A DNA stretch of 64,000 nt from Petrosia ficiformis (GCA_947044365.1 OX345636.1:29120466-29184465); one strand, 5' to 3'. Positions 32,830 to 44,572 are shown, counted from the stretch's first letter. Made by a program: numbers and translations. Notes: a model not told the origin generated them from the sequence alone.

Positions 32830-33070
32830 TTAAACTTGCTAATCCATGCAGAACCTCAGACTAATGTTTAATAACCTGTTCCACAACCATACTTCTATTA
32901 CTTTTGAAACTACCTTCCTAAGGTGATTAATATACCTTTTACATTTATTTACATCTACTGTCTTCCAAAAGGCTAGGATCCCATCCACCAACTCTGCTTT
33001 TGTGTACTCTTTCTATTCATGCCAGATGTTCTCGGTAGTTGGGTTCAATCAATATCTAAGTAACTGTACA
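32830..33070 (-). pseudogene. Tc1/mariner-like (IS630-type) transposase C-terminus
   Basis: The complement reads LNPTTENIWHE, a stop, then KEYTKAELVDGILAFWKTV and CKRYINHLRKVVSKVIEV. The N-P-x-E-N-x-W-H-x-x-K-x-x motif with the downstream C-x-x-Y-I-x-H-L-x-x-V is the end of the DDE_3 catalytic domain; the E of the E-N-x-W position is present. Only this terminal piece remains. Confidence 0.6.
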
Positions 33071-33074
33071 GGAT

Positions 33075-34355
33075 CACATATGTGCATGTTCATACAAAGT
33101 AATACATACCTGTAAACTGCAGTGTTAATTGTTAGTACACTAGATTCCCTAAGTACTTCAAAATAAGGTAGGTTTTCAGTTAAATCCCAGAATGCTTGCT
33201 GTGTGTTTAGAATCTTTATGAATACTGGTAGTGTTAAAAGGCCATCATAAACTGTAAAACATTGTTGCATCCAACGCATTGCGCGCAACATGTTGCATTT
33301 CCACATCAAAAGTAACCAGGCAACAAGTACGGAATCAACACTGACCTGTTTGAAGATAAACCCTGCCTCTATAATACAAAACACGAAGACTAACACAATA
33401 GAAATTTGACGAGCAAAGCTCTTTTGGGAATTTCGGCCATCATTGGATTTTCAGGTACAGTATATCAAGTTATGTACTTTATTTCTGTAATTTTTTTGTT
33501 TAAGTATAAATGCTTATATATAATTTGTTTAATCTCAGTGAAAGAAGTTGAGAAGAAATTAAAAAGTATACGCACACAGTAAGGAAGAGAAAAGAACTGG
33601 AGAAGGTCTTGATGATGTTGTCTCATTATATAATTTAGAGGATTGAGGTGCAAATTGCAAGTAATGATGTGTGACTCACACCTCAAGCTGACGCATGCCT
33701 TAAGTTACCTGTGATTGTATAATAGTGAAACATTATTAAGGAACCACAATACTAAAGTATATACATGAAGTATATTTGAATTACATTAAAACTTTTGTTA
33801 GTAAGGTTTGAAAATGTCAAGGCTTGAATTAACCATTTTCTCAGTCCTGTTTTAAGACCTATAATCATACAATTTGCATTAAAACTATGTTTATCCCACA
33901 CAGGTATTTTCAGACGTTCAATCTGTAGCTATAAATCCCATCAGAGTGAACTGTACATTATTACAGTAGGAGACTACTAGGTACAGCAACAGAGTTTTCT
34001 GGTTATTGATCACAAAGTGGTAACTGAATTAACTACAGAAATCATTCTAATTATTCTCTTGGCTACATTCTATGTCTCAATATAGGTGCCCAGTTGGTTC
34101 AGTTGGTTGTATTAACTTCTATACTTTCTTTGAGATATTTTTTTTTCAACACAAACAACCAGCAGTCAAAGTAAACCCCTCTGTAAGGAATCTAATCACC
34201 AGATTGAATTTGTATACTTAACCTCAAAAAGAGAAAGTTCATGTAACTAAACTTATAATGAAACTATTGTTTCATCACATATATTCATTATCATTTATTC
34301 ATTCATAATAGTATACATTAATTCAACTTTTGTAATTATTCTTGAAAAGTTGATA
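33075..34355. other. no gene seen
   Basis: Open frames at about 33049-33396 and 33465-33686 on the minus strand show no recognisable motif. They could be upstream parts of the Tc1-like fragment, but nothing supports it. Confidence 0.35.
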
Positions 34356-34357
34356 TT

Positions 34358-34828
34358 ATGTATATAGTACAGTAATGTATTGATAGTACACTATACTAAT
34401 TAGTACTATTATGTAGTACTATTATGTAGTACAGTAATGTATTGATAGTACACAGTACTAATAAGTACTATTATGTAGTACAGTAATGATAGTACACAGT
34501 ACTAATTATGTATATAGTACAGTAATGTATTGATAGTACACTGTACTAATTAGTACTATTATGTAGTACTATTATGTAGTACAGTAATGTGTTGATAGTA
34601 CACAGTACTAATAAGTACTATTATGTAGTTCAGTAATGATAGTACACAGTGCTAATTATGTATATAGTACAGTAATTTATTGATAGTACACATAACTAAT
34701 TAGTACTATCAGATAGTACACAGTACTAATTATATAGTACAGTAATGTATTGATAGTACACAGTACTAATTAGTATTATTATGTAGTACAGTAGTGTATT
34801 GATAGTACACAGTACTAATTAGTACTTG
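34358..34828. repeat. minisatellite with 150-bp higher-order period
   Basis: TATGTATATAGTACAGTAAT recurs at about 34358, 34507 and 34657. Within each block the unit TAGTACAGTAATGTATTGAT and AGTACACAGTACTAAT repeat with AGTACTATTATG inserts. AGTAC/GTACT is self-complementary, so the array is rich in small palindromes. It abuts the start of the retroelement at 34875. Confidence 0.85.
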
Positions 34829-34874
34829 AGTCTTTGACTGTCCTTGAGAGTTCTGCTGACTGTTCTGACTGATC

Positions 34875-37827
34875 ATGGCGTGCTGTGTGTGCAATCGAAA
34901 CAGAGGCCTGTGTAAGGGCTGTGCCTGTGTTAAAGCTGGACGCACCTGTTTCAACTGTCTATCCGGCCGTGATGGTCATTGTTTCAATCCTTTGGGCTCT
35001 TCTGAGGAAGCCTCTGCTTTTCCTGGTCCTGTCACCCCTGTGTAGACTGTCCCTTCATCATCGATGGCTGGTCTTTGTTGCTACAGTCGTTGGAATTGTT
35101 GTCGTTGTCATCGTCTTCTTTGCCGGGCGATCTTAGAGAGGATATGTTGTGTGGGGAGAGTGTATCTGTTGCGTTTGTTGGTCGATATCCTGCTGGTTGT
35201 TCGCCATCTTGGATCGTGTCGCCATCTTGTAATGAGAGCACGTGTGACTCTAGTCGTTCACATGAGCTCACTGAATTCTGTCCAATGGCTGAACCGACCT
35301 TTGTGTGGAATGATGTAGATGGTGTTTCATTCTCCTCTCTAGTTAAGTCATGTTATGATGTTGTTCACTGGAGAAGAAATGTTTTTAAAGTCCCCTTTGG
35401 GAAGGTTGGTGCCTCTTTTGTACGTGAACAAGCTAGATTATTTCATGCACATGACTTTTCTGCTCTTGAGACTGTTGCTCTATATGCTGCCCTGATTATG
35501 CCCCTCTCCTGCTACAAAGACCACCCGGGAAACATCGTACCAGGGAACTATCCAGACATCTTGAATGTCGTCTGTCTATTTGGGAGAGTGAAGAACTCGC
35601 CTCCCTCCTTCAGAAGGGTTGTGCTATTCAGGCTTGTCTCCCCGTTCCTTGTTCTTCCAAAAATTCAGACTCTCTTGATCGTAAGTTCTCTAACCTGATG
35701 TTTGTTGGTGGCTATTAGATTATTGTCTGATAATGAATGCAGAGGTGTTCATTCTTTAGATACCATGATTGACAACCATTCAGTGAAAGATATATTACTT
35801 GAGAAACATCCTTCTGCTCAACCCCTTCATTTATCCACCCTGGTGTCTTCATCCTCACCAAATGTTTTTCACTCTGTCCTGTGCGATTACATCACCCCTG
35901 AGTTGGTCAAGTCTTTTATGTTGAAGATTAATGGATCAGCTGGTCCATCAGGACTGGATGCTGTGGCATGGAAAAGGCTCTGTACCTCTTTTCAGTCTGC
36001 AGGTTGTGATCAGCTCTGTGCTGGCCTACCAGGAGGGTGTGAGGCTGCTGTTCACTCAGTTCGGCATCTGTTTGAGTCTGTGGATTGTGAGGCTGTTTTC
36101 CTAGCAGATGCGAGGAATGCCTTCAACTCGCTCAACAGACGTGCAGCTTTGCTGAATATACACAGTCTCTGTCCATCTCTGGCACCTATTCTAACCAATT
36201 GCTATAGACTTGATATCCCTTTTTTTATTGATGGGGATGTCATTTTTTCATCTTAGAGAACTACACAAGGGAATCCTTTAGCAATGAGTATGTATGCCAT
36301 CGGAATTCTCCCACTAATCCATCATCTTAATCAATTTACTATTCATCAAGTGCGGTATGCCGATGATGCAGCCGCCTTGGGGAAGTTGTCCATTATAAAG
36401 TCCTGGTGGGATGTAATACAGTCTCGTGGTCCCTCGTTCGGCTACTATGCAAATCCCTCTAAGTCCTGGCTCATTGTGAAACCTGAGGCTGAAGACCTTG
36501 CTTGTTCCATCTTTGTTGATACAGATATCAATATCACATCTGAAGGTCATCGCTACCTAGGTATATAGTCCCATTAGATCTGAGGACTTCATTTCAAATT
36601 TCATTCAAGACAAGATCTCTGAGTGGGTATCACAACTAGAGAGACTTACCGATGTGGCCCAGACTCATGGTTTCTTCAGTAAGATCAACTTTCTCTGTCG
36701 TACTACACCTGGGTTGATGAGTACATTAACCCTTTAGAAGACTATTTGAGGATGAGGTTGATCCCCATGTTGACTGGGAGAAATGCAGTTTGTGACTCTA
36801 TACGTTCTATTCTTTCTCTTCCAGTTCGCCTTGGTGGTCTTGGTCTTGGTCTAATCAATCCAATTAGGAAAGTGGCCACCTCTTACTCTGACTCCACCTA
36901 TATTCTTTTTCCTATTGTGGAGTCAATTGTTACGAGGAATCAGGCTCCTATCCCTACACTCTTAGCTGAGACATTTGGGCAAAAGAACAAAGTAAAGTCC
37001 AGCCATAGTGCTGACTATAACTCTTTTTCCTCTACTGTGTTCGAGTCTCTCTCGAATCCCTCTCTGAAAAGATGTCTTGAGGTTGCAAGTGAGAAGGGTG
37101 CCTCTACATGGCTGACAGCACTCCCAATATCTGAACCCTGCAAAGATGCTATTTGTCTGGTTGGACCCCTTCATATCTCCCGTCTCATTGTACATGTGGT
37201 TCCTCCTTTACTATTGATCATGCAATGAATTGCAAATGGGGAGGGTTTCCATCTACTCGTCACAACAAACAGGAATATCACTGCAGAGTTATTGAGTGAA
37301 ACCTGTTCCAATGTTCTTATTGAACCTGTACTACAACCACTCAATGGGGAGCAATTGTCACACCAATCAAGTAATACAGAGGACAATGCTCGTGTTGATA
37401 TATCAGCGTCTAATGTTTGGTCATCATCTTTTTTTGATGTTAGAGTATATAATCCATTCTCCTCTACTTACATCAAATCTACTCTAAAAGCCTCTCATCA
37501 GAGAAACGAACAGGAGAGAAGGCGTCAATATGATAGTAGAATTTGTACAGTAGAGCATGGCACATTTACTCCTCTTGTGTTCAATAAAGCGGGGGGGATG
37601 GGACAAGCAGCTACCACTTTCTATAAACGATTAGCCTCCTATTTGTCTGTCCACCACAATAAACCTTACTCTCATACCCTTAATTGGTTACGCTGTCGTT
37701 GGTCCTTTTCACTTCTCAGATCACAATCTTCTGTTTACGTGGGGCTCGTTCCTCCTACCATAGACCTATTTTTTCAAATCTTAATTTAATTGATTTAGCC
37801 CTCTCCGAAGGGAAAGTGGCATATTAA
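34875..37827 (+). pseudogene. non-LTR-type retroelement with YADD reverse transcriptase, decayed
   Basis: The start (ATG 34875) encodes a Cys-rich head, CCVCN-x-NRGLCKGCACVKAG and CFNCLSG. Later blocks are VHWRRNVFKVPFGK, GSAGPSGLDAVAWKRL and LADARNAFNSLNRRAALLNI. After a TAG at about 36256 come TTQGNPLAMSMYAIGILPLI, VRYADDAAALGKL, RLGGLGLGLINP and KGASTWLTALPI. The C-terminus has C-x-C...H-x-x-x-C (CGSSFTIDHAMNC), then RHN, RVDISA and FFDVRVYNP, resembling a restriction-like endonuclease, and closes with IDLALSEG. Frames break near 35045, 35590, 35700, 36256, 36565, 36740, 37225 and 37775. Relatives are common in coral and sponge genomes. The clade is uncertain; the YADD and endonuclease-like end suggest an early-branching non-LTR type. 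Confidence 0.7.
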
Positions 37828-38305
37828 TATAATTTTGTCCCGGTTTTATTTGTAATAAATTTAATTACTAGCACTATTATTGTTATTTTTTACTTTTATT
37901 ACTAATTCTACTATTGTTTTCTTAGTACATATATTTTTAATTTAACCCTTAGCGTAATACACTATACCGAAATTACATGTAATACACTATACCGAAATTA
38001 CCCCATATTAACGCTTGTAGATAAAAAGCCACAAGTATTAAACAGTTTATATAACAGATTCAGGACCCAGTCCAATGAACAGAACAGGTCTTGGGCTTCC
38101 CAATGATATAAAAATAACGGCGATATTCTCGCACATACATTCAAAACGGCAGCTGCAAAAATATTCAAACAATAACTTACCACAGGAATTCTTATCATTA
38201 TTATAACAGGTGAGTTTTTTAATACGTGAATATATTAAAATAACAGTGAAATAATATACACATAATTAAATGCACAGTGAAATAATATACACATAATTAA
38301 ATGCA
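37828..38305. other. no gene; 25-bp direct repeat
   Basis: GTAATACACTATACCGAAAT at about 37954 repeats at 37979. TTAACCCTTAGCG at about 37942 resembles TTAA-type transposon ends, but no partner end was located. Confidence 0.4.
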
Positions 38306-38507
38306 AAGATGCTTAGAACCTATAAAAAGAAAAGAGAGAAGAAATGGACTGAAGAAGACATCGATTCAGCCATCAATGCAGTAAATAGAGGACGGTGTCG
38401 GAGGATAAACTGTCCCCCCGGACGAGTTGTCCCCCCGGACACTTATGCCTAGGACTACACGTCCGTGGGACACGTGATCCTAGGATGACGAGTCCCGTGA
38501 CAGGACC

Positions 38508-39428
38508 ATGTGTAAGATGGTTAGAACAGCTATGTATAATGCCTCAAATAAAAGTCAAGGTATGTTCTGTTTGTATATTCAATATTCCTGTGTAAGTGTG
38601 TATTATAATTATATATATATATATATCATTGCTATTACCAATTTTACCACCATAGAGTGTGTAGACTTGACTGACTGTAACAGCAAAGCTGAGGCTCAAG
38701 AATACTGGTTGCCTACACTGCAGCTCTTACTGGTTGACTACAAATCACTTGTTGGTGGTGACTGGCTGACAGATAATGTCATCAATGCAGCTCAAAAACT
38801 GCTAAAGCAATCTTATCCTCATGTTGGAGGCCTTCAGATTACCACAAAAGGAGAAGTGCTATCATTTGACATTGAAACTGCTGAATTTGTTCAGATTTTG
38901 AACATATCAGGAGTACATTGGATCACCATTTCAACAATTGGATGCTCCCCTGGAGATATCAATATTTTTGATAGTTTGCCTACTATTCATCTACCAAAGA
39001 GAGCAAAGGAACAAATTGCTGCAATAGTTTGTACACCTAAGAGGAAAATAACTTTACATTTCCAAGCTGCACAGATACAAGTTGGTAGCAATGATTGTGG
39101 TGTTTTTTCAATTGCTTTTGCTACCTTGCTTTGTTTTGGAATAAACCCTTCATCCATGTCTTATCACCAGGATTTACTCAGAAGACATCTTAGTGACTGC
39201 TTAGTCGCTGGACAAATGAGCCCTTTTCCAGGAAAGCCCAAGAAGCCTAACAGACCTCGTAATAAAATTAAATTGTGCATGTATTGTAAATGCAGCCAAC
39301 CAGAGGATGATAGAATGGTTCAATGTGGTTACTGCAAAGACTGGTTTCATGAAGATTGTGAAGTAATCCCTAAAATGGTCTGGGAAAAAAAGAATGCCAA
39401 ATGGTTCTGCAGTACCTGCAAGAACTAG
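38508..39428 (+). CDS. Ulp1-like (C48) cysteine protease with C-terminal PHD finger
   Basis: Two exons, 38508-38559 and 38656-39428, join in phase (274 aa); the 96-bp intron is also open, so an unspliced 306-aa reading exists. The protease core shows GGDWLTDNVINAAQKLL, the catalytic His in ISGVHWITIST, Asp in NIFDSLP and Cys in VGSNDCGVFSIAFA. That His-Asp-Cys order is of SUMO/ubiquitin-like proteases. The C-terminus is a PHD finger: CMYCKC, CGYC, WFHEDC and WFCSTC. Such proteases accompany several eukaryotic DNA transposons and may deSUMOylate transposition or silencing factors (inferred). The frame is unbroken, unlike the surrounding pogo remnant, suggesting a younger insertion. Confidence 0.75.
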   Translation: MCKMVRTAMYNASNKSQGMFCLYIQYSCVSVYYNYIYIYIIAITNFTTIECVDLTDCNSKAEAQEYWLPTLQLLLVDYKSLVGGDWLTDNVINAAQKLLKQSYPHVGGLQITTKGEVLSFDIETAEFVQILNISGVHWITISTIGCSPGDINIFDSLPTIHLPKRAKEQIAAIVCTPKRKITLHFQAAQIQVGSNDCGVFSIAFATLLCFGINPSSMSYHQDLLRRHLSDCLVAGQMSPFPGKPKKPNRPRNKIKLCMYCKCSQPEDDRMVQCGYCKDWFHEDCEVIPKMVWEKKNAKWFCSTCKN

Positions 39429-39583
39429 CTATTCTGCAATTTATAAAGATATTATTATTTTAGCTTTACAATAATTATCATTATATTTATTCTTTGTTTA
39501 TCATCTGGCATATAATACATTAATCTAGTCCAGATTCTTACAACTATGAATTATGTACAAATTACAATAGTCATAAATATATA

Positions 39584-39728
39584 GGAGGGGACTTTCATCA
39601 AGTAGGGAACAATTACTCCATAGGTCTTCAACAAGGGGGACACTTTCATCCAGTAGGGAAGACGAAATTACTCCATATGAGGAGGACACTTTCATCCAGT
39701 AGGGGACAATTACTCATAGGATTAGCTG
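39584..39728. repeat. about 50-60-bp tandem repeat, three units
   Basis: GGGGACTTTCATCAAGTAGG, then GGACACTTTCATCCAGTAGG twice, each followed by a (G)ACAATTACTC-type tail. The array lies just inside the right end of the C-run-bounded insertion. Confidence 0.75.
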
Positions 39729-40019
39729 TCTGGGGGGACACACACCTGGGGGGCAATATTACCTATTACAACAGATGTCTCAATAATTATAGAGCTGCAA
39801 AAATGTACAACATCCACACTAAATGACAGAATTAGAGAAAAGGTCACAAAACACAGTGCCAGAAGGCCCTGTAGATTGTCTGATGAAGAGGAAAGGGAGA
39901 TAGTGGAAATATGTCTGATTTTTGGGGATTGGGGGATAGCTTGAAGAGAGCTTTAAGTGAATCCAACAAAGGGACATACTGAAATGAATCTTGTCGTTCA
40001 ACTAAACGTTTTTTACTTC

Positions 40020-40330
40020 CTGAAAAAATATGAGTATTGTATGAATCACCTAGTTGTATTTGTTTAGTTACCCCTATCCCTTTTGTGGCCTTAAAAAATT
40101 ATTAATTTTAACTAATTAATATTTTGACAGTTTACAGGTTGTGGTTTGAAGTGTTAATTAAATAGTTATGTAAATAGAATAACAATAATAATTAATGTAC
40201 AATAATAAACTTATACTGTAGTCACAGATAATTTGCAGTTCCAAATTTTTGCGATTTTATTTTTCGCTAATAAAACTCTTTCTTCCTTAATTTTTCCACA
40301 ACTTTGTTGGCAGCTATAATCGATACTGAG
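40020..40330. other. no gene seen
   Basis: AT-rich spacer between the pogo-like remnant and the CACTA-type second-protein gene. Confidence 0.4.
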
Positions 40331-40336
40331 GTAACT

Positions 40337-41760
40337 ATGGCAGATGTAGGCCCCTTTGGATCAGGTAAGTATTGGCTTTCAGCTCTCTTGAAATAACTGA
40401 CATCTTCTCAATTTTCACACAACAACACGTGGTAAGAAATGTAATTTTCAAGGGGTTTTGGTGATGTTAAATTAACTCACGAAATTTTCCACTCCCCTAA
40501 ATAACTGTGACTACGGTATATAAAACTTTCTAATAACTCTCTTTATTAGGCAACAAATTCAGAACCATGCATTATCGATATGTCTCCTTGCAACTCCCTT
40601 GGTAGTCCTCCAACATACATGAGAGTGTCATTGCCATCTCCAGCAGTCCCGGACTCAGTGTCAGGTACACTCTCTGGAATTGAAATACCCAAACACTGGA
40701 GACCTGAAACAGAAGCATGCATCACTCAGAAATGTTTGACAGCAGAGGCACGCAATGATATTGTTCGTACTCTGATTACACTTACTATTGCAAAAATTGG
40801 TCTTAAACCAAGTAAAAGTGATTGTCAAATTGTTGCTAGGAAGTTGATACTTAGCTACCCGTTTATGACTGATGACTTTGGAAATGGATATGTTAGTGAA
40901 AATGAAATTAGCATAATGCACTTTTTCACCTTATTTATTTTGATGGATATAATTTTAATTTCTGTAGGAATCGTGGGTGAACAAAATGCTTGAACGTATT
41001 CAAAACCTAATCAAAAGTGATAGGAAAAAAGGTGGGCAAAACATCCCCCCTACAAATTCACCGAAACGAAGAAAAACGACACTTTGTCAGGAGCAGCTTG
41101 TTCGGTGGTACCCTATTAAATCTAATGAGGAGGTAGGAGAAGATGAAGACAGTATCAGCCAACACACCACTGCAATTGATATTGAAATGAAAAAAACAAA
41201 GCCAAGGGATTCTGTTTTATTGCCTTTGTATAAGCTGTTCGATGGAAATTCATTAAGAACGATGCTGAAAATGTATGTGACATTCTACAGAAATATGTAG
41301 CTTTGAAACACCTAAAGATAGTGAGTATAGATATTGCAGTTTATGTATGAATGTGAGACCAGGAATAACCATAAGTAACAATAATATTTTGCTCAAATGC
41401 TTATCTTTAAACACTTACTAGTTGGTCATTCCTGATACCAAGCATAACTGGCTTCCTATACAAAACGGCTGAATAACAATGTAAGCATTTGAGCAAATTA
41501 TTGTTGTTACTTTTCTCATTTTTGGTCATGCATGTAATATACCTGCTTTATCTGTATTTCTAGCTGGAACAAGGGATGTGTTGGAAAAAAAAAGATGTAA
41601 AAACTGCATTCCTTCTAGAATGGAAGAAATATGTACCAGCTATATTAACATATGTCAGTAAAAGCAGCAAAAACGATCTCAGATCCCTTACAAATGGACT
41701 TGATGAGAGTGTTAATGGGATATTATCACTCAATAAAGCTATCATTAACCCGAGCGTGTA
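40337..41760 (+). pseudogene. CACTA second-protein gene (N-terminal and central part)
   Basis: A short first exon (MADVGPFGS, 40337-40363, then GTAAGT) precedes an exon with HWRPETEACITQKCLTAEAR, DIVRTLITLTIAKIG and ARKLILSYPFMTDDFGNGY. After an intron (donor at 40887, acceptor before 40968) it continues with ESWVNKMLERIQNLIKSDRK and SPKRRKTTLC. A last exon at about 41565-41760 carries LLEWKKYVPAILTYV. The G-x-G-Y-x-S-W plus KRR pattern matches the second protein of animal CACTA elements. The frame shifts near 41240. It complements the C-terminal piece at 21248-21953 but comes from a different copy. An intron contains a MITE. No CACTG ends were found nearby. Confidence 0.5.
41357..41527. mobile_element. 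171-bp MITE in an intron
   Basis: GACC...AAGTAACAATAATATTTTGC at 41357 onward and its near-complement ending GGTC at 41527 give arms of about 46 bp that share GCTCAAATGCTTA. It lies between the last two exons of the CACTA second-protein gene. Confidence 0.75.
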
Positions 41761-41764
41761 GGCG

Positions 41765-42305
41765 GAGGATTATAGTAGTCTTCTTGTGTGTGTGTGTGTG
41801 TGTGTCTGTGTGTCTGTGTGTTACCGCTTGATCTCCACAACTGCAAGGTCTTACTGCTTTCTGAGCATATCTGCAGAATACTGGTATATAGTGACAGGTA
41901 AGAAATAAAAGCGATTTGTTCTGAACTCGTCTTGTTGCAGAGAAACAGCCGTGTAAATTCTCATCGATCTGTCGCCATCTTGAAATTGTACTGTTTTTGC
42001 TGATGTCAGCAGAAAACACTGAAAAACTAACTTTTGTATCTTTGAAACTTTGTTTCTTGGGCTTTGTCTATCGTCCTAACGAGTGTTTATACAGCTATTT
42101 GTGAAGTTTTGTCCAGAAATTCACTAGTTCTCAAGAGATCTAATGGCCATGCTATCTCCAGAATTTGCATATTCATGAGTACTACTGACTTCTTAGTGTG
42201 GTGTGTTTCAGGCTGTTGCAATATGTTACTTAGGCAAAGTTGTTCTAAAGCCATGCTGTTTTAGCAATAGCTAGCGAGGGTTCTGCACTTTAGTGCATTC
42301 ATTCC
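41765..42305. other. no gene; (TG)n tract
   Basis: A TG-rich tract lies at about 41785-41822. The remainder has only short open frames and no recognised motif. Confidence 0.4.
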
Positions 42306-42310
42306 TTCCT

Positions 42311-42513
42311 GTAGGGCACACAAAATTCTCTCCAGACTGGTGTTTAGGCCTGTTGAAACAGAGGTTCCGCAGTGGACTGTTTGGATGATTTAGTCCATGT
42401 TGTGAAATTCTTAGCAGTAATCAACCATGCTTAACTGGTCAGAACTCAGTGTGGAGAAGTCATTGTACCAACATTTGACTGGGCAGACTTCCTCTCAAAA
42501 TACTTCAAAAAAT
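42311..42513 (+). pseudogene. third ADNCSGQNKNN-family fragment (C-terminal)
   Basis: The reading VGHTKFSPDWCLGLLKQRFR is almost identical to GHTKFSPDWCFGLIKQRFRR in the minus-strand gene at 15195-15584. A frame change leads into VDCLDDLVHVVKFL, and another into LVRTQCGEVIVPTFDWADFL. This order matches the VGCLNDIADVV / LVGTQEGE / FYDWTGFL order of the other copy. At least two 1-base lesions; no other part of the gene is nearby. Confidence 0.75.
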
Positions 42514-42519
42514 AGCAGA

Positions 42520-42850
42520 TATAGTAAACCAGGGCTATTCCGTGTGCTGTATAAATTCAATGATGACACTCCTTTCATACACGGAATAGCCCCGCCTAAC
42601 TAGTTATGTTTCCAGCCTTATAACTTGGATATGATGTAAGGCAGAAGTCTGAAGCTTGTACCACTGGATTCAGTATAGAATTCCCTACAAACTGGTATTA
42701 GTCTATGCAAGAACAACTTTGTAGCGCAGGAAAAAAAAAGCGGTTGAAAAAAGGTATTTCTATAGCAATTTATCATAATTTGGTGTTTATTTCTTTCCAG
42801 TATTCTGTAGATTTTATCAGGCAAGTACTCCTACAACTTATTTATGAATG

Positions 42851-42890
<40 letters not shown>

Positions 42891-43015
42891 TGAATTCTTG
42901 TTGAAATAAGAATAATTATATATACTATAACATTTTAAAAATTATTATTATTGTAAATAAAAAAAAATTAATTATGAATATGATAAAATGAATAACAAAC
43001 AATTCATATATAAAT
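42520..43015. other. no gene; (AT)n microsatellite
   Basis: An uninterrupted AT run occupies about 42852-42889. GAATAGCCCCGCC/CAGGGCTATTCCG form a short inverted pair at about 42531-42595. Confidence 0.45.
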
Positions 43016-43018
43016 AGA

Positions 43019-44482
43019 ATGGTTCGATACTATAAAAGAAGAGGACATAGCTAATGCTATTGAGGATGCAAAATTACACATAATGGCAGCTGCATGACTT
43101 TACAAGATTCCACAAACTACTCTTAGAGATCAAATTACTAAAAACACTGCTATAATTAGAAAGCCAGGTCATCCTACAGTTCTAACCTCCCAACAAGAGC
43201 AAGAGATAGTATACACATTTTGCTTTTTGCTCAATGGGGGTTTGGTTTGGGTAGACGAGAAATTGAGGGAATAATTCAAAACTTCTTCAAAGTGACTAAA
43301 TAACCAAATCCATTTTGTAATGGTGTGCCAGGAGAAGGTTGGTGGAGTGGTTTTATGAGAAGGCATCCATAAATAACTAAACGAAAACCACAAAATTTAC
43401 AAATGGTGAGAGCCAAAGTGATGAGTAAAGAAGTTACTGGCTGTGTCAGGAAAGGAAAATATAATGGTTCAGATGTGCGTATCAGCATCTGGCCAAATTC
43501 TTCCACCATACATTGTATACAAAGGTGAACGACTTATGTTAGACACTACATATGGCAGTCCTTTAGGTAGTAAGTATATAGTATCACAAAATGGGTGGAT
43601 GATGGAACACACCTTCTTGGACTGGATGCAGTCTTTGTTTATACCATAAATTCCCAATGAGCGTCCAGTACTGTTAATCTTGGATGGTCATCGTTCACAT
43701 ATGTCTTACGAAATCCGCTTGTTGGCTGTTGAACATAATATTCACCTGCTAAAGCTTCCTCCTCACACAACACATGGTCTACAACCACTTGATATTGGAA
43801 TCATTAACCACATTAAACGAGTTTGGCAAAGAATTGTGGGTGAGTTTACAAAAAGAGAAAGGAGAGTGATTTCTAAACGAGATTTTCCAGCACTAATAAA
43901 CGACGTTTGGAAACAGTATAAACCAGAGTGGGCAGAAGCAGGTTTTCAAAAAGCTGGTATTGTTCTTTTCAATCAAGATAGTGTTCCAGAATCTCTCCTT
44001 GCTTACTCTGAGCCATTTTCGTCAACATCATCAATATTATTAACACCAACATCATCATCACTACAGTCATCATCGGTATCACCACAATTGTCACTAATAA
44101 CACCGATATTATTGACAACAATATCATCAACAACATCGATACAGTCGTCATCAGTATCACCATCAACATCCCAATCATCACCATTAGCACCTTCATCACT
44201 ATCACTACCAATATTACCACCACCCAACAACAATATCATCATCGTCGATATTATCATCACTACAGTCATCATCACTGTCACCATCAACATCCCAATCATC
44301 ACCATCCTAGAGCAATCACTTCACCCTTGCTTACCAACTACTGCAAGCACAGCATCCACTCAAGTCTGCAAGCGAACGGTATTTTTCACTTATTCTCTGA
44401 ATATCTCTTTCTCCCTCACTAGAACTAGCCAGAAAGCAAATCTATACATCACACATACATCAACATCCCATTCTAATTGTTA
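43019..44482 (+). pseudogene. pogo/CENP-B-type (DDE_1) transposase, decayed
   Basis: ATG 43019 gives MVRYYKRRG and, in a shifted frame, DIANAIEDAKLHIMAAA, LYKIPQTTLRDQI and RKPGHPTVLTSQQEQEIV (helix-turn-helix). Next come PGEGWWSGFMRRHP and RKPQNLQMV (Tc5-type DNA-binding region). The segment that should hold the first catalytic Asp is deleted near 43440. The second Asp is in VLLILDGHRSHMSYEI and the third in GLQPLDIGIINHIKRVW. The C-terminus becomes a Ser/Thr/Ile-rich stretch generated by CAT/ATC-type repeats (44020-44310). Stops at 43094 and 43649 and several frame changes mark it as inactive. Confidence 0.75.
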
Positions 44483-44572
44483 GTTATAATTTATAAAACT
44501 AAACTATGTATATACATTCTGAGCAGAGTTATGTGTCTTTCAATAGCAATGAATTCATTTCAGAAGGTAAAA

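Larger units (their letters stand above)
38409..39760 (+). mobile_element. insertion with CCCCCC inverted ends carrying a Ulp1-PHD gene
   Basis: The left end has CTGTCCCCCCGGACGAGTTG followed by TCCCCCCGGACA. The right end, complemented, has TTGCCCCCCAGGTGTGTGTC followed by CCCCCAGACAG, so two C-runs about 16-17 bases apart appear on each side. The block sits inside a pogo-type helix-turn-helix. Exact boundaries and a target duplication could not be fixed. Confidence 0.45.
38309..40010 (+). pseudogene. pogo/Tigger-like helix-turn-helix, split by an insertion
   Basis: ATG 38309 begins MLRTYKKKREKKWTEEDID and SAINAVNR, the start of a pipsqueak-type helix-turn-helix as in pogo transposases. After about 1.37 kb of foreign sequence the motif resumes with NNYRAAKMYNIH, then in a shifted frame TLNDRIREKVTKHSARRP and LSDEEEREIVEICLIF. 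The catalytic part is missing. The interruption carries the Ulp1-PHD gene between C-run inverted repeats. Confidence 0.6.

Noticed and set aside
43969..44305. Asp/Val-rich minus-strand frames opposite the pogo tail
   Set aside because: Produced by the complement of ATC/CAT trinucleotide-rich sequence; shadows of the low-complexity tail.
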